A DNA stretch of 44,853 nucleotides from Oscillospiraceae bacterium (GCA_021629085.1 JAJXRJ010000005.1:31408-76260); one strand, 5' to 3'; positions 35,691 through 44,521 are shown, counted from the first letter of the stretch. The notes: generated by a model not told the origin, from the sequence alone. Translations and numbers: made by a program.

Positions 35691-38096
35691 TTGGAACAAG
35701 ATAGGCGCAACATCGTCAAACACACCAGCATCGGCCGCGCATTTGCCGATCCTGCATCCGGCCTTTCTTCGGCACAGGTTTTAGAACGCAAGCGCGCCGG
35801 GCTTTCCAATGTGCATGTAAACCCCACCACAAAAACTGTGGGCGAAATTATAAAAAGCAATGTCTGCACCTATTTTAACCTTGTCTTTTCCATCCTGGCG
35901 CTGTGCATCATCTTAGTTGGCTCCTATGTGAACTTAACCTTCATGATCGTCGTCGTCATCAACACCATTATTGGCATTATACAGGAAATCCGCTCCAAAC
36001 GCACCTTAGATAAGCTCTCGCTCCTCTCTACCCCAAAGGCAACAGTGATTCGAGACGGGGCCGAATCGGTGGTCGATACCGAAGAGCTTGTACAAGATGA
36101 TATTGTTGTATTTTCGGCCGGCAATCAAATTCCAGCCGACGCAAAGATTGTGGACGGCGAGGCCGCAGTGAATGAATCACTCATCACCGGCGAGTCGGTA
36201 GAAATTGTAAAACGCGCAGGGGATTCTCTGCTGTCAGGCAGCTTCATTGTTTCGGGAAAGTGCCGTGCGCGTTTAGAAAGGGTTGGCAAGGATTCCTTTG
36301 TGTCCAAGCTCACCATTGAAGCCAAGAAAATGAAAAACAAGGTGCAGTCGGAAATGATGCGCTCTTTAGACAATTTGGTCAAATGGATTGGAATTGCCAT
36401 CATTCCCATGGGCATTATCCTTTTTATCAACCAAACCTTTATTTTAAACTATGGCATTGAAAAGGGCGTCGTACATACCGTTGCCGCACTGGTGGGCATG
36501 ATTCCCGAAGGGCTTTATCTATTAACCAGTGTTGCGCTGGTGGTGAGCGTCATGCGGCTTGCAAGGCAAAACACGCTGGTACACGAAATGGGCTGTATTG
36601 AGACGCTCGCCCGCGTGGATGTATTGTGCGTAGACAAAACCGGCACCATCACCGAAGACCGTATGGAAGTGCATGATTTTATCTTGGCAGATGGCACTGA
36701 AATAGACCGTCAAACAGCCGAATCGCTTCTAGGCGACTTTGTGGGCAGCATGGATGCGGACAACAAAACCATGGAAGCCCTAAAAACAAGGTTTGGAAGG
36801 GACAATTCCCGCACGGCACAGTCGGTGGTGCACTTTTCATCTCAAACCAAATACAGCGGCGTTTCCTTTTCTGAGGACGAAAACTATGTCATCGGTGCGC
36901 CGGAATTTATTTTGCGGGAAAACTACCAAAGCTTTGAAGAGACGGTTGGCGGCTACGCCAAGCAAGGATACCGCGTACTGCTTTTGGCCGAATATCTTGC
37001 ACCGCTCACAGGGGACGCGCTGTGCGGCGAAGTAATTCCACTTGCCTTTCTTTTGCTCATAAATAAGATTCGCGACAACGCGCCCAAAACCTTCTCCTAT
37101 TTTACACAACAAGGTGTAAAAATCAAAGTAATTTCCGGCGACAATCCCATTGCAGTTTCAGAAATTGCCAAACAGGCCGGTATTTGTGATGCAGAAATCT
37201 ACGTCGATGCATCCACATTGGAATCGGAAGAAGCAATTGCCGCTGCTGCAGAGACCTACACGGTGTTTGGACGGGTGACACCCGAGCAGAAACGGCAGCT
37301 GATTTGTGCCATGAAGGCTTCCGGGCACACGGTTGCCATGACTGGCGACGGCGTAAACGACGTACTCGCGCTAAAAGATGCGGATTGCAGCATCGCTATG
37401 GCGTCGGGCAGCGATGTGGCTTGCCACGTTTCACAGCTGGTGCTGATGGATTCCGACTTTTCCTCTATGCCGCAGGTAGTGGCAGAGGGACGGCGGGTGA
37501 TTAACAATATAGAGCGCGCGGCGTCGCTGTTTCTGGTCAAAAACATCTTCTCCTTCGTGTTTGCGCTTATCACCATCTTTGCCGTCATGCAATATCCCAT
37601 CACGCCGTCGCAGCTTTCTCTGGTCAGCATCACCACCATCGGCATTCCATCGTTCTTTTTGGCGCTGGAGCCAAATAGCAATCTGGTACGCGGCCGGTTT
37701 ATTGCAAATGTGCTTTATCGTGCACTTCCGGCAGGCCTTACCAACATTGTGCTGGTTGCCTATATCACGCTTATGGCAGACACATTTTCCATTCCTTCGC
37801 ATGAGATGTCCACGATGTCCACCATTGTCATGGGGGTCGTAGGCCTTACTATGGTTTACCGGCTTTGCGTGCCGTTCAATCTTTTTCGGCGGATACTTTG
37901 GGGCGGCGTTGCCGCACTGCTGGCATGCGCAGTTCTGTTTGCAAAAGAGCTGTTCACGCTCAGTGAATTGTCATTTCGCAGCGTGTTGATTCTGGTTCTG
38001 TTTATGCTGCTGGCTCAACCAGTGACCAAGTTCTTCTATCAACAGCTCAATAACATTGAATGGCTGCTGAACAAGTGGAAGAAAAAAAAGACATAA
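35691..38096 (+). CDS. P-type cation-transporting ATPase (P2-like, CtpE-type)
   Basis: 801 residues from TTG 35691, which follows AGAAGGTG; no better ATG is near. All P-type landmarks are present: actuator loop TGES (166-169), phosphorylation site DKTGT with D315, hinge TGDGVND (551-557). Membrane helix 4 contains GMIPEGL, as in P2-type Ca2+/Na+ pumps rather than the CPC motif of heavy-metal pumps. The helix after the hinge reads KNIFSFVFALITIFA. The nucleotide-binding domain is short, as in CtpE-like bacterial ATPases reported to take up calcium (family knowledge; the ion here is inferred). About ten membrane helices. A TATAAT box lies at 35647-35652, but the -35 is poor. Confidence 0.88.
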   Translation: MEQDRRNIVKHTSIGRAFADPASGLSSAQVLERKRAGLSNVHVNPTTKTVGEIIKSNVCTYFNLVFSILALCIILVGSYVNLTFMIVVVINTIIGIIQEIRSKRTLDKLSLLSTPKATVIRDGAESVVDTEELVQDDIVVFSAGNQIPADAKIVDGEAAVNESLITGESVEIVKRAGDSLLSGSFIVSGKCRARLERVGKDSFVSKLTIEAKKMKNKVQSEMMRSLDNLVKWIGIAIIPMGIILFINQTFILNYGIEKGVVHTVAALVGMIPEGLYLLTSVALVVSVMRLARQNTLVHEMGCIETLARVDVLCVDKTGTITEDRMEVHDFILADGTEIDRQTAESLLGDFVGSMDADNKTMEALKTRFGRDNSRTAQSVVHFSSQTKYSGVSFSEDENYVIGAPEFILRENYQSFEETVGGYAKQGYRVLLLAEYLAPLTGDALCGEVIPLAFLLLINKIRDNAPKTFSYFTQQGVKIKVISGDNPIAVSEIAKQAGICDAEIYVDASTLESEEAIAAAAETYTVFGRVTPEQKRQLICAMKASGHTVAMTGDGVNDVLALKDADCSIAMASGSDVACHVSQLVLMDSDFSSMPQVVAEGRRVINNIERAASLFLVKNIFSFVFALITIFAVMQYPITPSQLSLVSITTIGIPSFFLALEPNSNLVRGRFIANVLYRALPAGLTNIVLVAYITLMADTFSIPSHEMSTMSTIVMGVVGLTMVYRLCVPFNLFRRILWGGVAALLACAVLFAKELFTLSELSFRSVLILVLFMLLAQPVTKFFYQQLNNIEWLLNKWKKKKT

Positions 38097-38169
38097 TCTA
38101 AAAAACACAGGTGTGGCTAACCCCCGTTGGCTGCGCCGTCAACCAACATAGCAAAGGAGTTTGATTTTC

Positions 38170-39210
38170 ATGAAAAAAAACATTTTGGGGCTGCTGGTTC
38201 TGACGCTTTGTCTGGCATGTACGCCGGCCTTAGCACAAGAGACTGCCACCGTATATGTCAACGGCACCGCGCTTGTAACCGACCAGCCCGCCATTATTGT
38301 CGATGACCGCACGCTCGTTCCCCTGCGCGCCATTTTTGAAGCACTGGGTGCAAAGGTGGACTGGATTCAGGAAACAGAAACGGTGCTTGCCCAAAAGCGG
38401 ACAACCACTATTTCTCTGCAAATTGAAAGCAACCGGCTCTATGTAAATGGCGTAGGTGTGGAAATTGATGTGCCTGCACAGCTTGTAAATGACCGGACGC
38501 TGGTTCCGGTACGCGCGATTTCTGAAGCATTGGGCGCGTCTGTTTTATGGGATCAGGAAACCAGTACGGTTACCATTGTCGGCGCACAGGGCGACCACGC
38601 AGTGACTGACAAATATTTGACCTACAAGGAACAAATGATTGACGCTGACGGCACGGCCATTGATCTTTTAAGCATTTCCTGCGCCTATCCCGAGCTTGCA
38701 AATCCAGATAACAACCCGGTTATCGCCCAGCTCAATACAATGTTTGCCAGCAGTGCCAACCAGTTTATGGAGGATTCCAAAGCCACCTATTTACAGGCTG
38801 CGAAAAACGAATATGCTGCATCGCTTCAAAACGGCTTTTTATTTGTGCCCTACACCATCAGCCGTACCTTTGATATCCCCTATGATAAAAACGGAATTTT
38901 GTCAATATTTTGGGAGGACTACCGCTATGCCGGCGGCATTTCGCCAGAGATCGGCCGGCTATCGGTAACCTACGACATGGGCAACGGCCAGGCGCTGGAT
39001 CTTGCTGCGCTGGCAAGCCTCACACCGCATGATATAACCGGCCTTTATACGTTAGCCGCCCAACAGTTTGCAAGTCAAACGCAAAGTGCACTGCCCGATA
39101 TGCAAACGGCCGGCTATTACCTGTCCGATGCCGGCATTGTGTTTTATCTCAATCCCGCCCAAGTCACGCCGCAGCCAGAAGGCGTGCTGGAAACTACAAT
39201 CGCATATTAA
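38170..39210 (+). CDS. Secreted stalk-domain (copper amine oxidase N-like) protein with DUF3298/DUF4163-type C-terminus
   Basis: 346 residues from ATG 38170, ten nt after AAAGGAG. Signal peptide MKKNILGLLVLTLCLACTPA with cleavage near LAQE. Residues about 25-140 carry the repeated pattern typical of the 'copper amine oxidase N-terminal' stalk domain: RTLVPLRAIFEALGAKVDW and RTLVPVRAISEALGASVLW. The second part (about 150-346) resembles the DUF4163/DUF3298 pair often found in RsiV-like and lipoprotein-like clostridial proteins (WEDYRYAGGISPE, then YDMGNGQALDL, and YYLSDAGIVFYLNPAQV). No catalytic activity is expected from the stalk domain. The function is unknown, probably at the cell surface. 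Confidence 0.82.
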   Translation: MKKNILGLLVLTLCLACTPALAQETATVYVNGTALVTDQPAIIVDDRTLVPLRAIFEALGAKVDWIQETETVLAQKRTTTISLQIESNRLYVNGVGVEIDVPAQLVNDRTLVPVRAISEALGASVLWDQETSTVTIVGAQGDHAVTDKYLTYKEQMIDADGTAIDLLSISCAYPELANPDNNPVIAQLNTMFASSANQFMEDSKATYLQAAKNEYAASLQNGFLFVPYTISRTFDIPYDKNGILSIFWEDYRYAGGISPEIGRLSVTYDMGNGQALDLAALASLTPHDITGLYTLAAQQFASQTQSALPDMQTAGYYLSDAGIVFYLNPAQVTPQPEGVLETTIAY

Positions 39211-39215
39211 GCAGT

Positions 39216-39251
39216 AAAAAAGCCGTTCTTCCTGTTAGAACGGCTTTTTAT
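39216..39251. terminator. Bidirectional intrinsic terminator
   Basis: AAAAAAGCCGTTCT pairs with AGAACGGCTTTTT around a 7-nt loop. It lies between the stalk-protein and lipoprotein stop codons and works for both. Confidence 0.9.
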
Positions 39252-39884
39252 TTAATATTCCAGCGGCGAAAAATCTTCTGGGATTTCAAACACAGAGTCT
39301 GGAACATCGGTGGTCACGTCGGAAATCTCCATATAAAATTTCTGATCCTCTTTCATATTGATGATGTATTTGGGTGTGTCCCCATTTTCTTCGTAGCAAT
39401 ACCGTGAAATAATACCGCCGTCTTCAAATTCCTCATACGTATAATTCTTTCCGGCAATCTCCTCCGTGCCGGTTTTCACTTCTTTTTGCGCAAAGTCTTC
39501 TGATTTAAAATCAATTCTTCCCTCGTCTGCACTGCCTTCGCTGTCTGTCACCATATAAACCTTGTTGTCATTAAAGAGCACATATTGCTTTCCATCCTTA
39601 AACAAAACCGTTTGATTGGCATCGGCAGTTTTGGAATGCATATAATACATATCGTTCTTTGCCGCAACTGTGACCTCCTCAGTATCAGTGCCGCCTTCGG
39701 AAAACGCTTTAAAGGTCATTTTGTAATTTCCGCCGTCAAAGCACCGTTTCATAAATGTGTAGGTCCGCTGTGTATTCGCTGTCTCCTGCTTTGTCCCCGG
39801 ATCTTCTGACGGGCTTGTGCCGCATGCCGCGCAAAGCAAACATATGGCCAACGTCAGTGCGATTGTCATCCACTTTTTAAACAA
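39252..39884 (-). CDS. Lipoprotein, probable outer-surface beta-protein of unknown function
   Basis: 210 residues. The start is taken as TTG 39882-39884, six nt after GGGAGGAG; upstream ATG codons lack such a site. The N-terminus FKKWMTIALTLAICLLCAAC is a lipoprotein signal with lipobox LCAAC, so the mature protein is lipid-anchored through the cysteine near residue 20. The remainder is rich in Lys/Glu and beta-strand patterns, with repeated KxYxxxxE and a conserved-looking end PDSVFEIPEDFSPLEY that recalls LolA/LppX-like or DUF-type lipoproteins of Clostridia. No specific family is recognised with certainty. It stands alone between two convergent terminators. Confidence 0.78.
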   Translation of the reverse strand: MFKKWMTIALTLAICLLCAACGTSPSEDPGTKQETANTQRTYTFMKRCFDGGNYKMTFKAFSEGGTDTEEVTVAAKNDMYYMHSKTADANQTVLFKDGKQYVLFNDNKVYMVTDSEGSADEGRIDFKSEDFAQKEVKTGTEEIAGKNYTYEEFEDGGIISRYCYEENGDTPKYIINMKEDQKFYMEISDVTTDVPDSVFEIPEDFSPLEY

Positions 39885-39981
39885 GCTTAGCTCCTCCCTT
39901 GTCATTTGCAATATATTTATTATATCTCACTAAGCGCAAATTGTCAATTTGCGCACTGCAAACCAGAGAAACAAAAACACT

Positions 39982-40458
39982 TTAATCCCGCCAAATGAAA
40001 TATTTCCGCGCCAAAAAGTTAAAGATAAATACTAAAATCATGGCAATCAGCCGCGCCGCCGTTTTATAAATGCCTAGCACTTCCACGCTAATGTGCATAA
40101 AGAGCCCTGTCAACGCAAAGCCAATTGCCGTGACAATGACAAACGACCAAAACTCCCGCTGTGCATTGACACGCTTTTCTCCAAACACCCAAAACTTTGA
40201 CAGTACATAATTTAACACCAGCCCAACAGTCAGGCCGCTGTAAGTCGCCGGCTGATAGTGCAGGTGGAGCAGATAGGAAGCGGTAAGGAATGTTAAAAAA
40301 TCTCCAGCAGCCGATATCCAGCCGGTCACCAGATAACGCAGCATTTGAATGATGGACTTTTCCCATCGGCGCACCAAGCGGTACAGCGTGGGAAACGAAA
40401 ACCGAATCTGTTTTTCAAATCCAATGACCATGCGGTCAAAAAAACGATTTTGCTCCAC
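39982..40458 (-). CDS. GtrA-family membrane protein
   Basis: 158 residues from GTG 40456-40458, following AAAGGATG; the open frame extends back through the tRNA-Gly gene but cannot be coding there. Four hydrophobic helices spanning about residues 40-150 with the pattern LRYLVTGWISAAGDFLTF, YVLSKFWVFGE and a terminal FNFLARKYFIWRD match the GtrA family. These proteins are small membrane partners of glycosyltransferases that move or flip polyprenyl-linked sugars for cell-wall or teichoic acid decoration. No glycosyltransferase is adjacent, so the partner is elsewhere. Confidence 0.88.
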   Translation of the reverse strand: MEQNRFFDRMVIGFEKQIRFSFPTLYRLVRRWEKSIIQMLRYLVTGWISAAGDFLTFLTASYLLHLHYQPATYSGLTVGLVLNYVLSKFWVFGEKRVNAQREFWSFVIVTAIGFALTGLFMHISVEVLGIYKTAARLIAMILVFIFNFLARKYFIWRD

Positions 40459-40580
40459 CCAAAGGCATCCTTTCCAACGTATGATAAAATTTCCGTTTAA
40501 AATAGTAGCACACTTTTTGCCGTCTGTCAATGAAACGACAAAACCTCTTAAAAACTGCAAGGTTGTCCGCTGCACAGCAG

Positions 40581-40619
40581 AAAAAAAGTCGGAGCAAGCG
40601 ACACAACGCTTGCTCCGAC
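40581..40619 (-). terminator. Intrinsic terminator of tRNA-Gly with repeated apex
   Basis: GTCGGAGCAAGCG (40588-40600) pairs perfectly with CGCTTGCTCCGAC (40607-40619), and the minus strand then has seven T residues. The 20-nt apex (40594-40613) matches that of the hairpin at 2101-2120 at 18 of 20 positions. Confidence 0.9.
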
Positions 40620-40620
40620 G

Positions 40621-40694
40621 TGGAGCGGATAACGGGAATCGAACCCGTAACCTCAGCTTGGGAAGCTGATGTTTTACCACTAAACTACACCCGC
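40621..40694 (-). tRNA. tRNA-Gly (anticodon CCC), CCA encoded
   Basis: Minus-strand cloverleaf: acceptor GCGGGTG with TATCCGC, D-arm AGTTTAGTGGTAAAAC, anticodon stem TCAGC/GCTGA with loop TTCCCAA (anticodon CCC, reads GGG), T-arm TACGGGTTCGATTCCCGT... closing normally. Discriminator T and encoded CCA at 40621-40623. Confidence 0.95.
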
Positions 40695-40712
40695 TTATGT
40701 TCTGTTGAATGT

Positions 40713-40741
40713 ATTATACCACAGACTATTTTATTTTGCAA
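40713..40741 (-). promoter_or_regulatory. Promoter of tRNA-Gly
   Basis: Minus strand: TTGCAA (40736-40741), 17 bp, TATAAT (40713-40718), ending 18 nt before the mature tRNA. Confidence 0.85.
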
Positions 40742-40770
40742 GAGGGAATTTCATTTCAGGCGATAAAATT

Positions 40771-41475
40771 TTAAAAGGCTTCTATCGCTTTTTGAAAAGA
40801 GCGGATATCATTGAGCAGCACGCCGTCTACGTCATTGTTTAAAAACTGACGCAGCCGCTCATTTGACGTGTAGCCCACATCAAAGCCATTGCATGCCCCC
40901 GCCATCACCCAAACCTTTTTTCCGCGGTCTTTGACAGTTTTTACCGCATCCTTAGAAACCCAGCTTTCCCAAAGCCGTATAATATCGGCCCCTGCATCTG
41001 CAAATGCATCTACCTTGCCGGGCGCCTGCATAAACGCCAAAATCAAAAAATCAGGATTGTGCCGTTTGACAACCTCCGCCCAGTCTGGCTCCTGCACGCC
41101 CAGCACCACCTGTTTTTGATAGCCGCAGCGGTCAATGGCATTCAAAAGCGGCTCCAACACAGCACGTTCTTTTATGTGGATTAATAGCGGCGCAATCCGG
41201 CATGCAAAATAATGGTCTAAAAGATGGGCGGGAAATGCTGGATGTTTGACATGGCGAAGGGATAAAAATTCGGTTCGGCTCATTTTGGAAACCAGCTTGT
41301 CAATCCCAAATATTCGGTTAGCATTGTCATCATGCGATATGGCAATTTCACCGTCCGCTGTAAGCCGGACATCGATTTCCACATAGTCTGCGCCGTCCTT
41401 TAATGCCTGCCTGGCAGACAGGATTGTCTGTTCCGGATATTTCACCGGCCCGCTCCTGTGCGCAATGAGCTCCAT
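40771..41475 (-). CDS. Glycerophosphodiester phosphodiesterase
   Basis: 234 residues; ATG after AAGGAGATG. GDPD-family TIM barrel with the catalytic set visible in the first 50 residues: H6-R7, E33 and D35 in YVEIDVRLTADGEI and H48 in ISHDD. The usual HRG-x-PENT start is slightly altered (HRSGPVKYPEQT), as in several clostridial cytoplasmic members. It hydrolyses glycerophosphodiesters (or, in some relatives, related phosphodiesters) to glycerol-3-phosphate and an alcohol. It has no signal peptide, so it acts inside the cell. The gene lies 50 nt behind the tRNA-Val terminator, with no clear promoter of its own in that gap; read-through from tRNA-Val may contribute. Confidence 0.9.
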   Translation of the reverse strand: MELIAHRSGPVKYPEQTILSARQALKDGADYVEIDVRLTADGEIAISHDDNANRIFGIDKLVSKMSRTEFLSLRHVKHPAFPAHLLDHYFACRIAPLLIHIKERAVLEPLLNAIDRCGYQKQVVLGVQEPDWAEVVKRHNPDFLILAFMQAPGKVDAFADAGADIIRLWESWVSKDAVKTVKDRGKKVWVMAGACNGFDVGYTSNERLRQFLNNDVDGVLLNDIRSFQKAIEAF

Positions 41476-41523
41476 TTGGTTTTCATCTCCTTATAAAAAA
41501 GCATATGGCTAATTTTCAAAGAC

Positions 41524-41557
41524 AAAGAAAATCGGAATGGATAAAATTCCATTCCGA
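41524..41557 (-). terminator. Intrinsic terminator of tRNA-Val
   Basis: TCGGAATGG (41532-41540) pairs with CCATTCCGA (41549-41557); the minus strand continues TTTTCTTT. It starts five nt after the tRNA. Confidence 0.85.
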
Positions 41558-41562
41558 CGCAC

Positions 41563-41639
41563 TGGTGGAGGTAGAGGGGCTCGAACCCGCGACCTCTCGC
41601 ATGTGAAGCGAACGCTCTAACCAACTGAGCTATACCTCC
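41563..41639 (-). tRNA. tRNA-Val (anticodon CAC), CCA encoded
   Basis: Minus-strand cloverleaf: acceptor GGAGGTA with TACCTCC, D-arm AGCTCAGTTGGTTAGAGC, anticodon stem TTCGC/GCGAG with loop TTCACAT (anticodon CAC, reads GTG), T-arm GCGGGTTCGAGCCCC. Discriminator A, encoded CCA at 41563-41565. Confidence 0.95.
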
Positions 41640-41651
41640 GTAACATTTGGT

Positions 41652-41680
41652 ATTATATCATATGTTTAGAAAAAATACAA
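41652..41680 (-). promoter_or_regulatory. Promoter of tRNA-Val
   Basis: Minus strand: TTGTAT (41675-41680), 17 bp, TATAAT (41652-41657), 12 nt before the tRNA 5' end. Confidence 0.82.
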
Positions 41681-41783
41681 GCATTTTTTCAAATTTTATC
41701 AATTTTTTTATGCTGTTTCAAAAAAGCATGCACAGCTGCGAAATTATAAATGCCGCAGCCGCGCATGCCCATTGGTTCAAAGC

Positions 41784-43112
41784 TTAGAGCACAATCTTCA
41801 TTTTATTATTTTTGTTTTCCAACAGCCGAATCTCTTTTGTAACGGTTTTTCCGTCAACTGTTATTTCCACATCGTATGTACCGTAAAAACCTCTGTATTG
41901 TGCTTCGCCATTTTCATCCGTAACGCAGGCTGTTTCGGTATGCCACTTTTTGGAAAACAAATTTTTTATCACGTCATATGACTTCTTTTTGCTCATATCA
42001 AACCGCATCAAGCCGCCATAATATTGATTTTCGCCCGTGGTCATATCCCCTTGGGGTGCAAAGGCGGCATAGCCATCCACCAAATTCCAATAGATAACCG
42101 CCTCCATTGCAGGATGGCTGAAAAATACTGTATAGAGATTTTCAATGAGCTCTGCTTGCACCTCTTCATCCTCAGCGTCGTTTGAATACGCCGGGATGGT
42201 CATTTCGGTGATTTGCAGTTTCTTGCCCAATTTGGCATAGGTATCAAACACGTCATACAAAAACTCTGGATTATACCTTATACCAACCAGGTTTTCCTCA
42301 TCCTCCCGTTTAAAAAAGCTGTGGAACTGCATGCCAATGGAATCCAGATGCGAAATGCCGTTCCGCATGAGCCGCTCAATCTGCATATAGTAAGCGCTCC
42401 TGTTTTCCCTGTAATTTTCCCAAATAAAAAAATCATTGATAATAAGACGGTTGTTTGGGAAATAGCGATCCGCCATGCGGAAGCTCCACTCTACAAAGTC
42501 ATCTTCTTTGTAAAACTTTGACCGCCGCCGTTCGCGAACATCAAATGTTTCATTTGTCACTTCCCAAGAGGGAATCACGTCTGCATAGCGCTCGGCCAGT
42601 TCTGAAAAATGCTTGCTGAGCATTTTTTTGTGGTAATCCACATCTGCATCTTCTAACCAGTCTGGCATCATCCAGTCATAATTTAAACAGTGGCATTTTG
42701 GCTCAATCCCATTTTCCAAGCAGAAATTGACGCACAAATCGGTGGGAGGCCTCCGGTAAATTTTTGGGCTGTCTACCGCATAACGCGGCTTGCCCTGCTC
42801 AGGCTCTAAATCGCACCAATAAAACGGGACTGTCGCAATATTAAACAATTCTTTAAAGCTTTCTTTATAAATATCATTTTTCTCTTTTGTTTCAAGCTCA
42901 TCCAGCATAAAGATGTTGGCGCCGTATTTAAATGCATGGGATGTTTGTTTTATTTGAATCTGCGCATTTTTGACAGGCTTTCCGTCCTGGTCTGAAATTT
43001 TTAAATAAGCGGTTCCCTTCCTGTACCGTTCAATATTCTGCTTGACCACTGTGTCCATAAATTCCTGTTTCTTTCTAAAACACGCTAAAATTTTATCGCT
43101 TCTGCCCGGCAT
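41784..43112 (-). CDS. Cytoplasmic GH10 glycoside hydrolase (xylanase-type)
   Basis: 442 residues from ATG 43112, with GGGAG 11 nt upstream and the predicted transcript start 26 nt away; ATG 43058 behind AGGAA is an alternative. No signal peptide. A small N-terminal beta part (YLKISDQDGKPVKNAQIQIK) precedes the GH10 barrel, as in the larger secreted enzyme. Acid/base E188 lies in WEVTNE and nucleophile E303 in QITEMT, so catalysis should be intact. A C-terminal beta-sandwich (about 380-442) matches the segment after the barrel in the secreted protein (GFYGTYDVEITVDGK versus YYGDHTITVDYMG). Being intracellular, it probably trims imported xylo-oligosaccharides or related glycosides. The true substrate is unproven. 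Confidence 0.88.
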   Translation of the reverse strand: MPGRSDKILACFRKKQEFMDTVVKQNIERYRKGTAYLKISDQDGKPVKNAQIQIKQTSHAFKYGANIFMLDELETKEKNDIYKESFKELFNIATVPFYWCDLEPEQGKPRYAVDSPKIYRRPPTDLCVNFCLENGIEPKCHCLNYDWMMPDWLEDADVDYHKKMLSKHFSELAERYADVIPSWEVTNETFDVRERRRSKFYKEDDFVEWSFRMADRYFPNNRLIINDFFIWENYRENRSAYYMQIERLMRNGISHLDSIGMQFHSFFKREDEENLVGIRYNPEFLYDVFDTYAKLGKKLQITEMTIPAYSNDAEDEEVQAELIENLYTVFFSHPAMEAVIYWNLVDGYAAFAPQGDMTTGENQYYGGLMRFDMSKKKSYDVIKNLFSKKWHTETACVTDENGEAQYRGFYGTYDVEITVDGKTVTKEIRLLENKNNKMKIVL

Positions 43113-43144
43113 ATTCTGTCACGCTCCCATTTTAAGATGCTGTC

Positions 43145-43173
43145 ATTATACCATTTTATCCAGGCAAACGCAA
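43145..43173 (-). promoter_or_regulatory. Promoter of the cytoplasmic GH10 gene
   Basis: Minus strand: TTGCGT (43168-43173), 17 bp, TATAAT (43145-43150). Confidence 0.7.
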
Positions 43174-43216
43174 GATCAATATTAAATTTGTAGTGAACTC
43201 CATAGGATATGAAAAT

Positions 43217-43253
43217 ATAGCCGATGCCAACGTGCTTTTTTGCGATAAAGGAG
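43217..43253. repeat. Dispersed 37-bp repeat, copy 2
   Basis: Gap-free match of 32/37 to 2257-2293. Its end TTTTTTGCGATAA (43236-43248) forms an inverted repeat with TTATCGCAAAAA at 43313-43324, which reaches into the end of the zinc-ribbon gene. Confidence 0.5.
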
Positions 43254-43312
43254 AAACATAGGAGTGGATGAATGACTTGTTTTTGAAATGGCGTGGCAAA
43301 TGAATTTTTAGC

Positions 43313-43762
43313 TTATCGCAAAAAGTAAAAAAAGTTTATGTAAAAAGAAATTGCAATATAGATTAGAATAACAATGAACGGAGCAACTACAATGGCAATT
43401 ATAGTTTGTGCAAGAATTTCATTCGCTGTCATTTCGCCGCAATGCGGGCATCGCTTTGCGCGCGGGGATATTTCCGCACCGCATGTTCTGCAAGCAACCG
43501 TTTTTTTCTTCTTGTGAACAGGATTTCTTTTTATTTTCCTTGTTTTCTTAATTTCCTTATGCAGCTTCTCATTCGTGCTTAATACTCCGCCGTTGATTAT
43601 ATCTCCTATTTGTGCGGACGAAATATTCTGCATTGAAAATTTCAATGCGCTAATATTTGCTTTTTTCAAGCAATCTTTACAAACCCATTCCTTGCTCGCG
43701 CCGCGAATAATTTTGCCGCCAACATTTCTCACTTTTTTTCCGCATACTGCACAAACGCTCAT
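43313..43762 (-). CDS. Small membrane protein with two zinc ribbons
   Basis: 149 residues; ATG nine nt after TTGGAG. An N-terminal zinc-binding unit has CAVC (residues 4-7) and CKDC near 28-31. A lysine/arginine-rich linker is followed by a classic zinc ribbon, CRTCGAEISPRAKRCPHCGE (about 90-109). One C-terminal membrane helix (about 120-142) anchors it with both ribbons in the cytoplasm. The ribbon-plus-helix layout is common in Firmicutes; the function is unknown, perhaps protein or nucleic-acid binding at the membrane. The gene end overlaps one arm of an inverted repeat. Confidence 0.8.
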   Translation of the reverse strand: MSVCAVCGKKVRNVGGKIIRGASKEWVCKDCLKKANISALKFSMQNISSAQIGDIINGGVLSTNEKLHKEIKKTRKIKRNPVHKKKKTVACRTCGAEISPRAKRCPHCGEMTANEILAQTIIAIVVAPFIVILIYIAISFYINFFYFLR

Positions 43763-43786
43763 TTTTTATCGCTCCAAAGTCATATT

Positions 43787-44521
43787 TTACTGCAGCGCAA
43801 ACCATATGCCGCCGGTGCCGTTATAATCCAAGCCGTAAACCAGCTTGGGAGCCGGGTCGTCTTTTTTTACCATGACGGTTATCCAGCCTTCTGTGCTCCC
43901 ACCAGCGTATACCTTGCCGTCAAAGCTGGGATCAGGTCCCACAACCGGTGCGATTTCCATTTCTTCATTATTTCCGCTAAAACAGTCAAAATCAAAAGAA
44001 TTGGCATTTACTGCGCCATCATTTTTTACAGATAACACAGAAAACGCAATTTTTGCCAGCACATACTCATACCCGTCCTTCGGTTCTTGATTAAAGCTGT
44101 TAGCCTCTTTTATCATGTTCCACGCGGCTTCGCCCCGGACTGTTTCCAAAACGCGTACTGCTACACTGTAATTATCATCTTCAAACCAATCATTGGTTTT
44201 AGTATACGTCTGTACTGTATTGAGTGGAGCGGGATTATTTCTCGAATACTGGTTTACATCGGCAACCGGTGCAGAGTTCCCAACTTCTGCTTGCCCCAGT
44301 TCTTCATTCCAGTTTACTGGCACGCCAAGCGCCTCACCCATTGCCCGAAGCGGCAAGTATGTTCTGCCTTCCACTTCCAGCGGGGGCGGGTCGGACACAA
44401 ATTCCTCTCCATTCACCAGCACTTTAAAACTTACAGGGTTTGCAACATATGTAACCGCAAACGCGCCGGCAGCGCCAAAGGTGATTGCACCGGCTAAAAA
44501 CCCACATAAAAATCGTTTCAT
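43787..44521 (-). CDS. Secreted stalk-domain protein with DUF4352-like C-terminus
   Basis: 244 residues from ATG 44519-44521, behind GGAGGTGCCACA; an open frame from 44590 covers the promoter and is rejected. An N-terminal signal or membrane segment (FLCGFLAGAITFGAAGAFA) leads to one copperamine-oxidase-N-like stalk motif, RTYLPLRAMGEALGVPVNW (about 50-70). The rest (about 85-244) resembles the DUF4352 immunoglobulin-like fold, with YEYVLAKIAFSVLSVKNDGA and GGSTEGWITVMVKKDDP. It is likely on the cell surface or secreted. It is the second stalk-domain protein in the window (see 38170), but the C-terminal domain differs. No enzymatic motif is seen. Confidence 0.82.
   Translation of the reverse strand: MKRFLCGFLAGAITFGAAGAFAVTYVANPVSFKVLVNGEEFVSDPPPLEVEGRTYLPLRAMGEALGVPVNWNEELGQAEVGNSAPVADVNQYSRNNPAPLNTVQTYTKTNDWFEDDNYSVAVRVLETVRGEAAWNMIKEANSFNQEPKDGYEYVLAKIAFSVLSVKNDGAVNANSFDFDCFSGNNEEMEIAPVVGPDPSFDGKVYAGGSTEGWITVMVKKDDPAPKLVYGLDYNGTGGIWFALQ

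Noticed and set aside
40459..40680. Upstream extension of the GtrA frame
   Set aside because: It crosses tRNA-Gly and its terminator; a GTG start with AAAGGATG at 40458 gives the normal family length.
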